Assembly (NCBI GenBank): GCA_016290095.1 | Contig: JAEESU010000009.1 | Location: forward strand, 1 to 33,347 | Length of the DNA stretch: 33,347 nt | Direction of reading: 5' to 3' | Source of the DNA: Clostridia bacterium | GTDB lineage: Bacteria > Bacillota > Clostridia > TANB77 > CAG-508 | Part shown: piece by piece, positions 7,468 through 15,187 of the stretch | How the letters are laid out: each line of letters begins with the position of its first letter | Numbering within the stretch: position 1 is the first letter of the stretch | Position numbers and translations under genes: made by a program | The notes under the pieces: model-generated | What the model saw: the letters and a program-made list of their open reading frames with translations, nothing else | What the model was told of the DNA's origin: nothing | Databases searched by the model: none

Positions 7468-7512
7468 TTTAAATTTCACCTCCGTTTAAAAATATAATTT
7501 TATGTTTAAAAA

Positions 7513-7622
7513 TTAAAGCCTCTTTACTACCTAATACGCACGAGGTAATAAAGAGGCAAATAAATTTACTCTTTTATAAATTACCTCGGTAGGATTTACT
7601 TTTGCACCTACTGTCTTAGGTT
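7513..7622 (-). promoter_or_regulatory. Ribosomal protein L10 leader (autoregulatory RNA)
   Basis: The minus-strand RNA downstream of rplA contains CCUAAGACAGUAGGUG and then CCUACCGAGGUAA, the conserved core of the Firmicutes L10 leader (the kink-turn region that binds L10 with L12). A strong hairpin follows at 7518-7557. The leader lies between rplA and rplJ with no promoter of its own in view, so it works on read-through from the upstream genes. Confidence 0.9.
7518..7557 (-). terminator. Attenuator hairpin of the L10 leader
   Basis: In the transcript GCCUCUUUAUUACCU pairs with AGGUAGUAAAGAGGC (one U-G wobble) around a 10-base loop, followed by UUUAAUUUUU. This is a Rho-independent terminator shape. 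It probably forms when L10-L12 binds the upstream core and reduces rplJ-rplL transcription. Confidence 0.85.
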
Positions 7623-7632
7623 AAATATTTAA

Positions 7633-8316
7633 CTATTTTTGGTTAATATAAATGCTTGGTCCCATAGTAGTTGTTAAAGTAACAGATTTAATATATTGTC
7701 CTTTAGCAGCTGCTGGTTTAGCTTTTATAATAGCATCCATAATTGTTTGATAGTTTTCTGTTAATTTTTCAGCTCCAAATGAAACTTTTCCAATTCCTAA
7801 GTGGATGATGTTGTTTTTATCTAATCTGTATTCAACTTTACCAGATTTGATTTCACTAACAGCTTTTGTTACATCCATTGTAACTGTTCCAGATTTAGGG
7901 TTTGGCATTAATCCTTTTGGTCCTAAAACTTTTCCTAGTCTTCCTATAACACCCATCATATCAGGTGTTGCAACGATAACGTCGTAGTCAAACCAGTTTT
8001 CTTTTTCAATTTTTGGAACTAATTCTTCAGCTCCTACATAATCTGCTCCAGCCTCTTGAGCTTCTTTTGCTTTGTCTCCTTTAGCAAATACTAAAACTTT
8101 TGCAGATTTACCTGTACCATGAGGTAATACAACTGTACCTCTAACTTGTTGATCAGCATGTTTTGAATCAACACCTAATTTAACGTGTAATTCTACTGTT
8201 TCATCAAATTTTGGTTTTGGCATTTTTTCAATAACTTCTAAAGCATCTTTTGCTTCATAAGCTTTTGAGCTGTCTATTAATTTAGCAGCTTCTACGTATC
8301 TTTTTCCTCTTTTCAT
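7633..8316 (-). CDS. rplA: 50S ribosomal protein L1
   Basis: The 227-residue protein is L1 of the 23S rRNA L1 stalk. It has the basic start [32 protein letters not shown], the [13 protein letters not shown] loop and the signature [21 protein letters not shown] in domain II. The ATG at 8314-8316 has GGAAGGAAAG just upstream; the earlier in-frame ATG at 8337 would swallow the ribosome site. It follows rplK with a 71-base gap and leads into the L10 leader. Confidence 0.98.
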   Translation of the reverse strand: MKRGKRYVEAAKLIDSSKAYEAKDALEVIEKMPKPKFDETVELHVKLGVDSKHADQQVRGTVVLPHGTGKSAKVLVFAKGDKAKEAQEAGADYVGAEELVPKIEKENWFDYDVIVATPDMMGVIGRLGKVLGPKGLMPNPKSGTVTMDVTKAVSEIKSGKVEYRLDKNNIIHLGIGKVSFGAEKLTENYQTIMDAIIKAKPAAAKGQYIKSVTLTTTMGPSIYINQK

Positions 8317-8404
8317 TTTCTTTCCTTCCTGGTGCAAACGAATTAAATTTCTTTTAATTCTCCCAAAATATTAAATTTATATATTAAAAATATAAATTTC
8401 TAAA

Positions 8405-8833
8405 TTAGTCAACTACAACTACACCCATTGATCTAGCTGTACCTTCAACCATTCTCATTGCTGCTTCAACTGATGCTGCATTTAAGTCTTCCATTTTTTG
8501 TTCTGCGATAGCCTTAACTTGAGCTTTAGTTATTTTAGCAACTTTGTCTTTGTTTGGTTTTCCAGATCCGCTCTTAATTCCTAATGTTTTCTTAATAAGA
8601 ACTGCTACTGGTGGAACCTTTGTAACAAATGTGAATGATTTATCTTTATAAACAGAAATAACAACTGGTATTATCATACCTGGTTGGTTAGCTGTTCTAT
8701 CATTGAATTCTTTAACGAATTGCATGATATTAACACCGCTAGAACCTAAGGCTGGACCTACTGGTGGAGCTGGTGTAGCTTTTCCTGCTTCAATTTGTAA
8801 TTTGATAACATTTACAACTTCTTTTTCTGCCAC
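8405..8833 (-). CDS. rplK: 50S ribosomal protein L11
   Basis: The 142-residue protein carries the L11 N-terminal domain ([30 protein letters not shown]) with the Pro-rich linker that binds thiostrepton-type drugs, and the rRNA-binding C-terminal domain ending [10 protein letters not shown]. The start is taken as GTG at 8831-8833, because AGGAGGTG lies 6 bases upstream and the product then begins [13 protein letters not shown] as expected. A GTG at 8842 overlaps the ribosome site. It lies 15 bases downstream of nusG. Confidence 0.98.
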   Translation of the reverse strand: MAEKEVVNVIKLQIEAGKATPAPPVGPALGSSGVNIMQFVKEFNDRTANQPGMIIPVVISVYKDKSFTFVTKVPPVAVLIKKTLGIKSGSGKPNKDKVAKITKAQVKAIAEQKMEDLNAASVEAAMRMVEGTARSMGVVVVD

Positions 8834-8848
8834 CTTTAACACCTCCTT

Positions 8849-9385
8849 TTAATTTTCTTTCTGAACTTGTGAAAACTCTAGTTCTACTGGAGTTTCTCTT
8901 CCAAACATAGAAACTAAAACTTTTACTTTTTGTTTTTCTTTATTTATTTCCTGTACTGTTCCAACAAAACCTTCTAAAGGTCCATTTACAACTTGTACAG
9001 TATCATTAACATCATAATCAATATTTACTGGAACTTCTTCAAATCCCATATTTCTTATTTCTGCATCTGTAAGTGGAATAGGGTCTGTTCCTGATCCAAC
9101 AAAACCTGTAACACCTCTTGTATTTCTAACTATATACCAAGATTCTTCTGTTACAATCATTTTTACAAGAACATATCCTGGGAAAACTTTCTTTAAATTT
9201 GTTTTTCTTTTTCCATCTTTTATTTCTACTTGTTCCTCCATTGGAACAACTATATTAAAGAAGAAATCTTCTAGTTCTCTATTTTTTATTGTTTTTTCTA
9301 AGTCTGTTTTAACTTTGTTTTCATAACCAGAATAAGTATGTACAACATACCACTTTGGCTCTTTTTTATTCTCATCTTGAGACAT
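8849..9385 (-). CDS. nusG: Transcription termination/antitermination factor NusG
   Basis: The 178-residue protein has an NGN domain (KWYVVHTYSGYENKVKTDLE at residues 11-30, VFPGYVLVKM, WYIVRNTRGVTGFVG) that binds RNA polymerase, and a C-terminal KOW domain (VNDTVQVVNGPLEGFVGTVQEI). The length is normal. The ATG at 9383-9385 follows GGAGGCGCTAAAATT. Its place between secE and rplK is the standard bacterial order. Confidence 0.98.
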   Translation of the reverse strand: MSQDENKKEPKWYVVHTYSGYENKVKTDLEKTIKNRELEDFFFNIVVPMEEQVEIKDGKRKTNLKKVFPGYVLVKMIVTEESWYIVRNTRGVTGFVGSGTDPIPLTDAEIRNMGFEEVPVNIDYDVNDTVQVVNGPLEGFVGTVQEINKEKQKVKVLVSMFGRETPVELEFSQVQKEN

Positions 9386-9428
9386 AATTTTAGCGCCTCC
9401 TTCAATTTTCTTCTTCCATTAGTTTATA

Positions 9429-9863
9429 CTAATTTTCTTCTACAGAATTTTCTACGACTTCATTTGTTTCAACAGTATTTTCAACAGTGTTTGCTGTATT
9501 TTCAGCATCTTCAGCATCTTCTGTTGTTTCTACTTGCGTTGTTAAATCAGTACTTTCTGATTCACCTTCTGTATTTTCTGAAGCATTATCTACTGTGTTA
9601 TCTACAGTATCGCTTGATTCAGATGTAACTAAGGCTTTTAGTTTTTCTACACCAAAGTTATTTAAGTTTTCAAAAATAACATCTAATACGAATACAATTA
9701 CAGCAACTAATACTACTATACCAATAACTACAGCTGTATTGTTTACTAATTGTTTTGGTGTTGGCCAACTAACTCTTTTTAATTCTGCTCTAAATTCCTT
9801 AAAAAAGTTTTTATTTTCTTTCTTTTCTTTTTTTTCATTCTTTTTTGCTGGTTCTTTAGCCAT
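9429..9863 (-). CDS. secE: Preprotein translocase subunit SecE with long acidic tail
   Basis: SecE clamps SecY in the Sec translocon. Residues 1-20 are Lys/Glu rich, residues 20-39 hold the amphipathic FFKEFRAELKRVSWPTPKQL signature, and the single membrane helix spans about residues 44-64. Single-span SecE proteins usually stop around residue 60-75. This one continues for about 65 more residues after ALVTSES with a low-complexity tail rich in Glu, Thr, Asn, Val and Ser and lacking Lys and Arg. The tail would be on the outer face if topology is normal. There is no frameshift and the stop is followed by the nusG ribosome site, so the tail looks real. Confidence 0.93.
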   Translation of the reverse strand: MAKEPAKKNEKKEKKENKNFFKEFRAELKRVSWPTPKQLVNNTAVVIGIVVLVAVIVFVLDVIFENLNNFGVEKLKALVTSESSDTVDNTVDNASENTEGESESTDLTTQVETTEDAEDAENTANTVENTVETNEVVENSVEEN

Positions 9864-9896
9864 CTTAACTCCTCCTATTTTAAGGTTTTATCTTAA

Positions 9897-10061
9897 TTAT
9901 TTTGTTTCTTTATGAGTTGTACGTTTTTTGCAGAATTTACAATACTTAACTACTTCTAGTCTTTCTGTATTATTTCTTTTATTTTTAGATGTCATGTAAT
10001 TTCTTCTTTTACATTCTGTACATTCTAATATAATGTTTTCTCTTGGTCCTTTTGCCGCCAT
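9897..10061 (-). CDS. rpmG: 50S ribosomal protein L33
   Basis: This small gene encodes 54 residues beginning [18 protein letters not shown] and containing [11 protein letters not shown] and [14 protein letters not shown]. The two CxxC pairs (CTEC and CKFC) make this the zinc-binding form of L33. The ATG at 10059-10061 follows GGAGGTGTAATGAA. It is the first gene of the rpmG-secE-nusG-rplKA-rplJL series and has a good promoter upstream. A zinc-binding L33 is often paired with a zinc-free copy elsewhere that is used in zinc shortage; no second copy is in this window. Confidence 0.95.
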   Translation of the reverse strand: MAAKGPRENIILECTECKRRNYMTSKNKRNNTERLEVVKYCKFCKKRTTHKETK

Positions 10062-10158
10062 TTCATTACACCTCCGTCTTTTTTTAATGAAGCTTTTTAA
10101 ATTTATTTTTTTATTTTAACGATGTGATTTCATGTATATATAAAATACATGCTTATAT

Positions 10159-10187
10159 ACTTTACCACAAAACATATGATATGTCAA
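10159..10187 (-). promoter_or_regulatory. Promoter of the rpmG-secE-nusG ribosomal operon
   Basis: Minus-strand TTGACA (10182-10187) and TAAAGT (10159-10164) are separated by 17 bases, giving a leader of about 90 bases before rpmG. Confidence 0.75.
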
Positions 10188-10248
10188 CAATTTTAAAAGA
10201 TTTTTTGTTTAATATTTTCTTATATTTATATCTACTCTATAGGTGTGT

Positions 10249-10277
10249 TTTACATTTAAAGTAAAAAATGTTATAAT
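10249..10277 (+). promoter_or_regulatory. Promoter of the secreted-protein cassette
   Basis: TTTACA (10249-10254) and a perfect TATAAT (10272-10277) are 17 bases apart on the plus strand. Transcription would start near 10284, giving a leader of about 120 bases. It lies back to back with the ribosomal operon promoter. Confidence 0.8.
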
Positions 10278-10301
10278 TAGTGTACATCTTAGTTTTGTGT
10301 A

Positions 10302-10345
10302 TTGCTTGAGTTCAAGCAAGAGATGTAAGGAGGCTTCTCTTTACA
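10302..10345 (+). promoter_or_regulatory. Two tandem hairpins in the cassette leader
   Basis: TTGCTTG and CAAGCAA (10302-10319) form a 7-bp stem with loop AGTT. Directly after it TGTAAGGAG and CTCTTTACA (10324-10345) form a 9-bp stem with one G-U pair and loop GCTT; its 5' arm plus the first loop base holds an AGGAGG that is not next to any long reading frame. The true ribosome site of the gene (GGAGGAGG, about 10391-10398) lies further down and is free. Confidence 0.5.
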
Positions 10346-10405
10346 AGCAACGCACTTTATTGGATGTTGAACTTAATTCAAACAAAAGATGGAGGAGGTA
10401 CACAC

Positions 10406-11089
10406 ATGAACCTGAAGAAGTTGGTTGTCCTGTTCCTCGCACTTATTCTTGTAAGTGCTGCACCCGTCGTCTCTGCTGAAAGCAGCTGGGAACTCATCGA
10501 CACCGTCACGAATCCTGAGGATATCGAATTGGAAGTAGTTATCATGCACAGCTCCGATGGAAACACCTACTACTTTGTCTCTGCATTACACGATGATATG
10601 CTTACACTTGTATACACTTGCACCGCCGAAGATGGCTGGGTATATGACCAGGAGAGGCACATGTTCGTGAACGAGAGAGACAATGGAGTAATCAATTTCG
10701 TAATAGTATCTCAACTGCTTCTTCCTAAGCCTGATACCAGTGGCATGCATCTTCTCAAAGGAGTCCACATTGATGATAAACTTTACCTAGTCATCGAAGA
10801 CCACTTCCCCGGAAATGGAGAAGACGATGAGGAAGTCTGGTTAAAGATCATCGACAGTGATTACGACTCCAATTACATCGAATATTTCTCCATTGGAATT
10901 GGTGGCTGGAAATGGGATAATGAATCTCAAACCTTGAGTCTCACTCCTGAAGAAGACACCGAAGTAGCATATTGCTTTCTTACCGAAAAAGGTGAACTTT
11001 CAATCGGAAACTTCATCAAGTTGACCAAAGGAGTTCCGATTGTAATCGATCCCGCAAAAGCAGTTCAACCGAATTATCATCTCAACTAA
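10406..11089 (+). CDS. Secreted protein of unknown function, higher-GC codon use
   Basis: The 227-residue product has a clear signal peptide: Lys4-Lys5, a hydrophobic core and a probable cleavage after VVSA (about residue 23). The mature part is acidic and strand-rich, with aromatic repeats such as NTYYFVSAL, VWLKIIDSDY and GGWKWDNESQTLSL; no family is recognised. The ATG follows GGAGGAGGTACACAC. Codon use differs sharply from its neighbours: many codons end in C or G (ATC, GAC, CTC, ACC, CCC) whereas nearby genes use almost only A/T endings. It is the only plus-strand gene in the left half and has its own promoter and a GC-rich terminator. Horizontal gain is the simplest explanation. Confidence 0.8.
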   Translation: MNLKKLVVLFLALILVSAAPVVSAESSWELIDTVTNPEDIELEVVIMHSSDGNTYYFVSALHDDMLTLVYTCTAEDGWVYDQERHMFVNERDNGVINFVIVSQLLLPKPDTSGMHLLKGVHIDDKLYLVIEDHFPGNGEDDEEVWLKIIDSDYDSNYIEYFSIGIGGWKWDNESQTLSLTPEEDTEVAYCFLTEKGELSIGNFIKLTKGVPIVIDPAKAVQPNYHLN

Positions 11090-11102
11090 TCCAATAAGCG
11101 CA

Positions 11103-11140
11103 AACATTGGGTGGCAGCCGCCACCCAATGTTTTTATTTT
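11103..11140 (+). terminator. GC-rich terminator of the secreted-protein cassette
   Basis: A perfect 13-bp stem (AACATTGGGTGGC with GCCACCCAATGTT, loop AGCC) is followed by TTTATTTTTTC. The U tract overlaps the 3' end of the converging flavin reductase gene, whose last codons (Lys run and stop) are read from the opposite strand. The stem is far richer in GC than other terminators here. Confidence 0.95.
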
Positions 11141-11703
11141 TTCTTTTTCTTTTCTACGGAAAAACCAAATTTTCCAATTTTTTTACCTAGCTTATAATAG
11201 CCTCCATTTGCATATGCAATTAAATCACATTTAGAAATATCAAATGCACCCTTTTCATCAAAATATTTTTCGTCCGCATCAATAGAAAGCACTTCTGCTG
11301 TAAATAGCACATGGCTTCCTAAGTTTTCTTCTTTAATTACTTTGCACTCAATTGAAACTGGGCTTTCTTTAATTAATGGTGCTTTTACAAAATTTGCTTT
11401 TTCTTTTGTAAGCTTCATTTCTTTAAATTTATCATATTTGGCACCACTTCTTACACCACACCAGTCTGTTGCATAAGCTAATTTTTCTGTTGTTAAATTA
11501 ATTACAAATTCTTTTTTGTCTTTAATTATATTATAAGAATATCTCTCTGGCCTTACGGAAATATAAACAATTGCAGGATTTGTATTTAAGATTCCTGTCC
11601 ATGCAACTGTCATTATATTAGAATTTTTCATGTCTCCAGATGATACCATAACAGCAGGTATTGGGTATACAAAAGTACCTGGTTTCCAAACTTTTTTAGA
11701 CAT
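11134..11703 (-). CDS. Flavin reductase family protein (FMN-binding split barrel)
   Basis: The 189-residue protein has the pattern of the flavin reductase-like (DIM6/NTAB) family: VYPIPAVMVSSGD, NIMTVAWTGILNTNPAIVYISVRPERYSYNII and EFVINLTTEKLAYATDWCG, which bind FMN. It probably uses a reduced nicotinamide to reduce flavin or bound substrates, but the partner is unknown. It is the last gene of the zinc-uptake operon, 11 bases after its neighbour, which may be a chance arrangement. The final residues are a Lys run encoded by the A-rich strand of the opposing cassette terminator, so the original 3' end may have been altered when the cassette arrived. A paralogue lies at 24868-25422. Confidence 0.88.
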   Translation of the reverse strand: MSKKVWKPGTFVYPIPAVMVSSGDMKNSNIMTVAWTGILNTNPAIVYISVRPERYSYNIIKDKKEFVINLTTEKLAYATDWCGVRSGAKYDKFKEMKLTKEKANFVKAPLIKESPVSIECKVIKEENLGSHVLFTAEVLSIDADEKYFDEKGAFDISKCDLIAYANGGYYKLGKKIGKFGFSVEKKKKK

Positions 11704-11714
11704 ATTTTTGCTCC

Positions 11715-12356
11715 TTAGTTATTTATTGTTTTATTTCCACTCTTATTCATAACTTCTAAACTTAACACTTTTAAATAATAAAAATCTGTAAAATCTGTAG
11801 ATTCATCATTTCCTACTTCTAATGTTCCAATAACTTTTATCCATTCTTTTTCATCAGTTAATTTTAAGTCTAAATCTCCATCTAATTGATATTCAAAATA
11901 TGAATATCCTGGAGGACAATTTGGACAAAGATTTGATGTTGAATATCTACCAACAAATGTGTATGGAGAATTCTCTAAATACATTCCCTCTATTTCTATT
12001 GTTTTACCTAAATAACTATTTGGATTTGTCCAAATATCGTTTATAGTTGTATCATAAAATTTTTCACTAATAACCATATCTGCTTTATATTGTTTTCCAT
12101 CTTTTGAATATAAAGTCCCATCATTTAATTTTGTTTTCTGATAGGCTGGTGAACTGTTTGATGCTGTAGTAGTATTTGAAGTATCAATTGCAAATGTATT
12201 TGTAAAAGTTTCATTTTTAATTTCTGTAGTTTTTCCAAAATTCTCTGTATTTGTTGTTGCTACATTTGTTTCCTTTTTTCTTGCAACTGATATTCCAAAT
12301 ATCATTGCACCTAAAATAACAACCAATAATATAATCCATAAAATTTTCTTATTCAT
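11715..12356 (-). CDS. Secreted/anchored protein with CPNCPPG motif, zinc-operon member
   Basis: The 213-residue protein starts with a membrane anchor or signal segment (ILWIILLVVILGAMIFGISVA), then a Thr/Asn/Ser-rich linker to about residue 75, then a compact domain with NPNSYLGKTIEIEGMYLEN, a CPNCPPGYSYFEYQL cysteine motif and WIKVIGTLEV. The YLGK..EIEG and IKVIGTLE strands suggest an OB-like fold as in DUF1980/YcgQ-type proteins that belong to zinc regulons; that similarity is from memory and tentative. The two Cys could bind metal. It follows znuB by 11 bases, so it is probably made under zinc limitation. Confidence 0.6.
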   Translation of the reverse strand: MNKKILWIILLVVILGAMIFGISVARKKETNVATTNTENFGKTTEIKNETFTNTFAIDTSNTTTASNSSPAYQKTKLNDGTLYSKDGKQYKADMVISEKFYDTTINDIWTNPNSYLGKTIEIEGMYLENSPYTFVGRYSTSNLCPNCPPGYSYFEYQLDGDLDLKLTDEKEWIKVIGTLEVGNDESTDFTDFYYLKVLSLEVMNKSGNKTINN

Positions 12357-12367
12357 TTTTAATCCTC

Positions 12368-13189
12368 CTACTCATGAATAATTTTTTCTACTATTGTGAA
12401 AAGTATAAAAAATACTAAGTTTACTAAAACAATTGTAGCACCTGTACTAATATTATATAAGTATGATAAATAAATTCCTAATAAGAAAGATACTACACTT
12501 ACTATTCCAGAGCTTATTACTACTCTTTTAAATGATTTAAATATTCTCATTGATGTTAATGCCGGAAAAATAATTATACTACTTATTAGCATAACACCCA
12601 TCATTCTCATTCCAATAACAATGATTAACGCGGTTAATACTGCAATAATTGTTGTATATCTATCTGATTTTAATCCACTTGCTTTAGCAAAATTTTCATC
12701 AAAAGTTACTACAAATAATTTCCTATAATAAATAACAAATAATATAGTAACAATTATACTTACTGCAACACTTAAAATTACATCAGCTTGGCTCATTGCT
12801 AATATACTTCCAAACATAAAATTACATACATCTGTATTCATTCCTGTTGTAACTGATGTAACAGCAACACCAATTGCTAATGCTGTACTTGAAATTAATG
12901 CTATTGCGCTATCACTTTTTATTCTGTGATTATTTCCTATTTTTAATAAGATTATGGCTGATATTGTAACACCTGGAATTGCTATATAAAGTGGTGTTGC
13001 ATATCCAAAAGCTGTAGCACATGTCATTATTCCAAATCCAACATGTGAAAGTCCATCACCAATCATGCTATATCTCTTAAGTACTAAACTAACACCTAAA
13101 AGTGCTGCACATAAACTAATTAATGTTCCAACTAAAACTGCTCTTTGAATAAAAATATGTGACATCATTTCTACTACTGTAGCAATCAT
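12368..13189 (-). CDS. znuB: Zinc ABC transporter permease
   Basis: The 273-residue integral membrane protein belongs to the ABC-3 metal permease family, with about seven to nine membrane helices and the conserved LIALCAALLGVSLVLKRYSMIGDGLSHVGFG-type start (here split around ALLGVSLVLKRYSMIGDG) and GMRMMGVMLISSIIIFPALTS in the second half. It forms the channel for zinc, or possibly manganese or iron, with ZnuC supplying energy. Its start ATG overlaps the znuC stop by one base, indicating coupled translation. Confidence 0.93.
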   Translation of the reverse strand: MIATVVEMMSHIFIQRAVLVGTLISLCAALLGVSLVLKRYSMIGDGLSHVGFGIMTCATAFGYATPLYIAIPGVTISAIILLKIGNNHRIKSDSAIALISSTALAIGVAVTSVTTGMNTDVCNFMFGSILAMSQADVILSVAVSIIVTILFVIYYRKLFVVTFDENFAKASGLKSDRYTTIIAVLTALIIVIGMRMMGVMLISSIIIFPALTSMRIFKSFKRVVISSGIVSVVSFLLGIYLSYLYNISTGATIVLVNLVFFILFTIVEKIIHE

Positions 13190-13860
13190 TATTTAGCACC
13201 TCCCATCTTAAATTCAGAAGGTTTTCCTATGAATTTTACTTCGCCATTTATTATTTCAATAACTTTATCTGCATAATTTAATGCTCTTTCAATATCGTGT
13301 GAAACCATTAAAATTGTAATATTTTCTTCTCTTTTTATTTTGTCTAATAATTCATATATTTGTTTTGCAATGCTTGGATCTAATCCATTTGTAGGTTCAT
13401 CAAGAATTATAATGTCTTTAGTTGCACATAAAGCTCTTGCAATTAATACTCTTTGTTGTTGACCTCCAGATAAATCTGCAAAGCATTGCTTTCTTATATT
13501 ATATATGTTTAATTTCTCCATTACTTGCTTTGCTTCTTCTTTATCAGATTTTGTATAAAATATTTTGCTTGGATGATTTGATATTGTTCCTGATAAAACA
13601 ACTTCTTCTATTGTTGCTGGAAAGTTAGTTTGAATATCACTTTTTTGTGGTAAATATCCAATATTTTTTTCTTTTATAATATTACCTGTATAATCTTCAT
13701 TAAGTCCTAAAATACATTTTAGTAATGTACTTTTTCCAGAACCATTTTCACCAACTATACAAGTGAAACTTCCACTTTCAATATTTAAGTTTATATGTTT
13801 TAAAGTATCTTTTTTAGTAGGATAGCTAAAACATAAATCTTTTATTTGGATTAAATCCAT
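13189..13860 (-). CDS. znuC: Zinc ABC transporter ATP-binding protein
   Basis: The 223-residue ATPase has Walker A GENGSGKST (about residues 38-46), the Q-loop in YLPQKSD, signature LSGGQQQR (129-136) and Walker B IIILDEPTNG (149-158), with the switch His in MVSHDIE. It is the cytoplasmic energy unit of the importer encoded by its neighbours. It is 20 bases downstream of znuA and overlaps znuB. Confidence 0.95.
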   Translation of the reverse strand: MDLIQIKDLCFSYPTKKDTLKHINLNIESGSFTCIVGENGSGKSTLLKCILGLNEDYTGNIIKEKNIGYLPQKSDIQTNFPATIEEVVLSGTISNHPSKIFYTKSDKEEAKQVMEKLNIYNIRKQCFADLSGGQQQRVLIARALCATKDIIILDEPTNGLDPSIAKQIYELLDKIKREENITILMVSHDIERALNYADKVIEIINGEVKFIGKPSEFKMGGAK

Positions 13861-13880
13861 TTTTAATCTCCCCCTATTTA

Positions 13881-14843
13881 TTATTGTAATGCTTTCTTTA
13901 AAACTTCAATATTTCTTGACATTAAACTTACCCATGTTTCTCCATTATTGAAATCTTCTAATGAAACATTGTGTAATGATTGAATTCGAAGTGCCTCGCA
14001 ATTTTCTCCTGTTTCATCTGCTATTGTTTTTGCAACTCTTCCATTGTTTAATTCAATATATAAAACAACTGGAATTTTTTCTTCTTTAACTAGTTTTTCT
14101 AAATATGCTATTGTTGCAGCTGATGGTTCTGTTTCTGTACTACATCCTGAAAAAGCTGCACTTACTTTTAGTTTATAATAATTTATAAAATATTGCATTG
14201 GCATTTTGTCACCAAATACTAATCTATTTCTTACTTTATTATCAACTACTTCTTGAATTTTGCTATCTACTTCTTTAATTTGATTAATGTAATTTTCTGC
14301 ATTTGCTAAATATGTATCTTTATTTTCTGGGTCTAGTTCTATAACTTTTTCTCTTAATATTTCAACCATTTTTATAGCATTTGATGGAGATGTCCAAATA
14401 TGCTCATTAAATGCACCTTCTTCTTCCTCTTCTTCCTCTTCTTCTGCTCCATCTATTTCTTCTTCATCTTCTTTATCAACATAGTCTGATATACAAATTA
14501 CTTTTTTAGGTTCCTCTATCGCTCCTAAAACTTTATCAGACCATTTTTCCATTCCTCCACCTACATAAACAAATAGATCTGCATTTTGAATCTTTATTAA
14601 ATCTCCAGCTGATGGATCATAGCTATGAGAATCTTTTCCTGGTCCTAGTAAAAAGTCTACATTAAATTTTTCACTATCTCCTACTATAGCTCTTAAAAAA
14701 TCGTAACTTGCAAAGTTACTTGCAACTAAATTCATCTTTCCATTATTTTCTGTTTTTTTATTTCCAGATCTAGAAAGTGCATATCCTAGTCCTACAACTA
14801 TTGCTATCAACAGCATTATTAATAATATTTTTTTCATTTTCAT
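13881..14843 (-). CDS. znuA: Zinc ABC transporter substrate-binding protein with Glu-rich loop
   Basis: The 320-residue protein is a cluster A-I metal-binding protein. Likely ligands are the His in DSHSYDPSAGD and in NEHIWTSP, and the C-terminal acidic site; the third region reads FGDKMPMQYFINYYKLK and GCSTETEPSAAT, the form common in clostridial zinc binders rather than the classic FHDAF motif. Instead of the His-rich loop usual before the second ligand it has a run of nine Glu plus further acidic residues (about 131-143), encoded by GAA/GAG repeats. The N terminus is a hydrophobic segment (residues 5-23) with no lipobox Cys, so it is anchored by an uncleaved helix or released. It is third in the operon. 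Confidence 0.92.
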   Translation of the reverse strand: MKMKKILLIMLLIAIVVGLGYALSRSGNKKTENNGKMNLVASNFASYDFLRAIVGDSEKFNVDFLLGPGKDSHSYDPSAGDLIKIQNADLFVYVGGGMEKWSDKVLGAIEEPKKVICISDYVDKEDEEEIDGAEEEEEEEEEGAFNEHIWTSPSNAIKMVEILREKVIELDPENKDTYLANAENYINQIKEVDSKIQEVVDNKVRNRLVFGDKMPMQYFINYYKLKVSAAFSGCSTETEPSAATIAYLEKLVKEEKIPVVLYIELNNGRVAKTIADETGENCEALRIQSLHNVSLEDFNNGETWVSLMSRNIEVLKKALQ

Positions 14844-14885
14844 TATATTTTCCTTTCCTTAAAATAAGCTTAAAACACTTTAAAC

Positions 14886-15176
14886 TTATTCATTAAATTG
14901 CACCTTTTGAAATACTAGTGATTCTTGAATTAAACTTGAATTTCTATAGTTTACTAGTGATGCAATTAAGTATATTAATATTTCGTATTGCAATAATATT
15001 TCTAAAACCGAACTATATCTTGTAACTATTCTTGCTACTTCTATAATTTGGCATATTATACAATTTTCATCATGACATTCATAAACATGGTGTTCATTTG
15101 CAAGTGCAAAACTGTATGTTAAAATATTTAAAATCAAAAAAATTATTACTAAATTTTTAATTAAATTTCTTATCAT
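14886..15176 (-). CDS. Small membrane protein with His/Cys metal-type motif
   Basis: The 96-residue protein has an N-terminal hydrophobic helix (NLVIIFLILNILTYSFALA), then HHVYECHDENCIICQII, where two His, three Cys and another His fall within 14 residues, then a second hydrophobic stretch (LLQYEILIYLIASLV). The cluster would face the outside and could hold zinc or be redox active. I do not know a named family. The ATG at 15174-15176 follows AGGAGAACTT; an in-frame start upstream would overlap the regulator gene. It sits between the Zur-like regulator and znuA, so a role in zinc delivery or sensing is a fair inference. Confidence 0.65.
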   Translation of the reverse strand: MIRNLIKNLVIIFLILNILTYSFALANEHHVYECHDENCIICQIIEVARIVTRYSSVLEILLQYEILIYLIASLVNYRNSSLIQESLVFQKVQFNE

Positions 15177-15187
15177 AAGTTCTCCTA

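Noticed and set aside
9338-9915. Two plus-strand frames opposite nusG and secE
   Set aside because: Both are shadows of the real genes, rich in Ser/Thr/Leu from complementary codons, without ribosome sites.
10243-10479. Plus-strand frame of 78 codons starting within the cassette promoter
   Set aside because: It overlaps the -10 box and leader hairpins and runs out of frame into the real secreted-protein gene.
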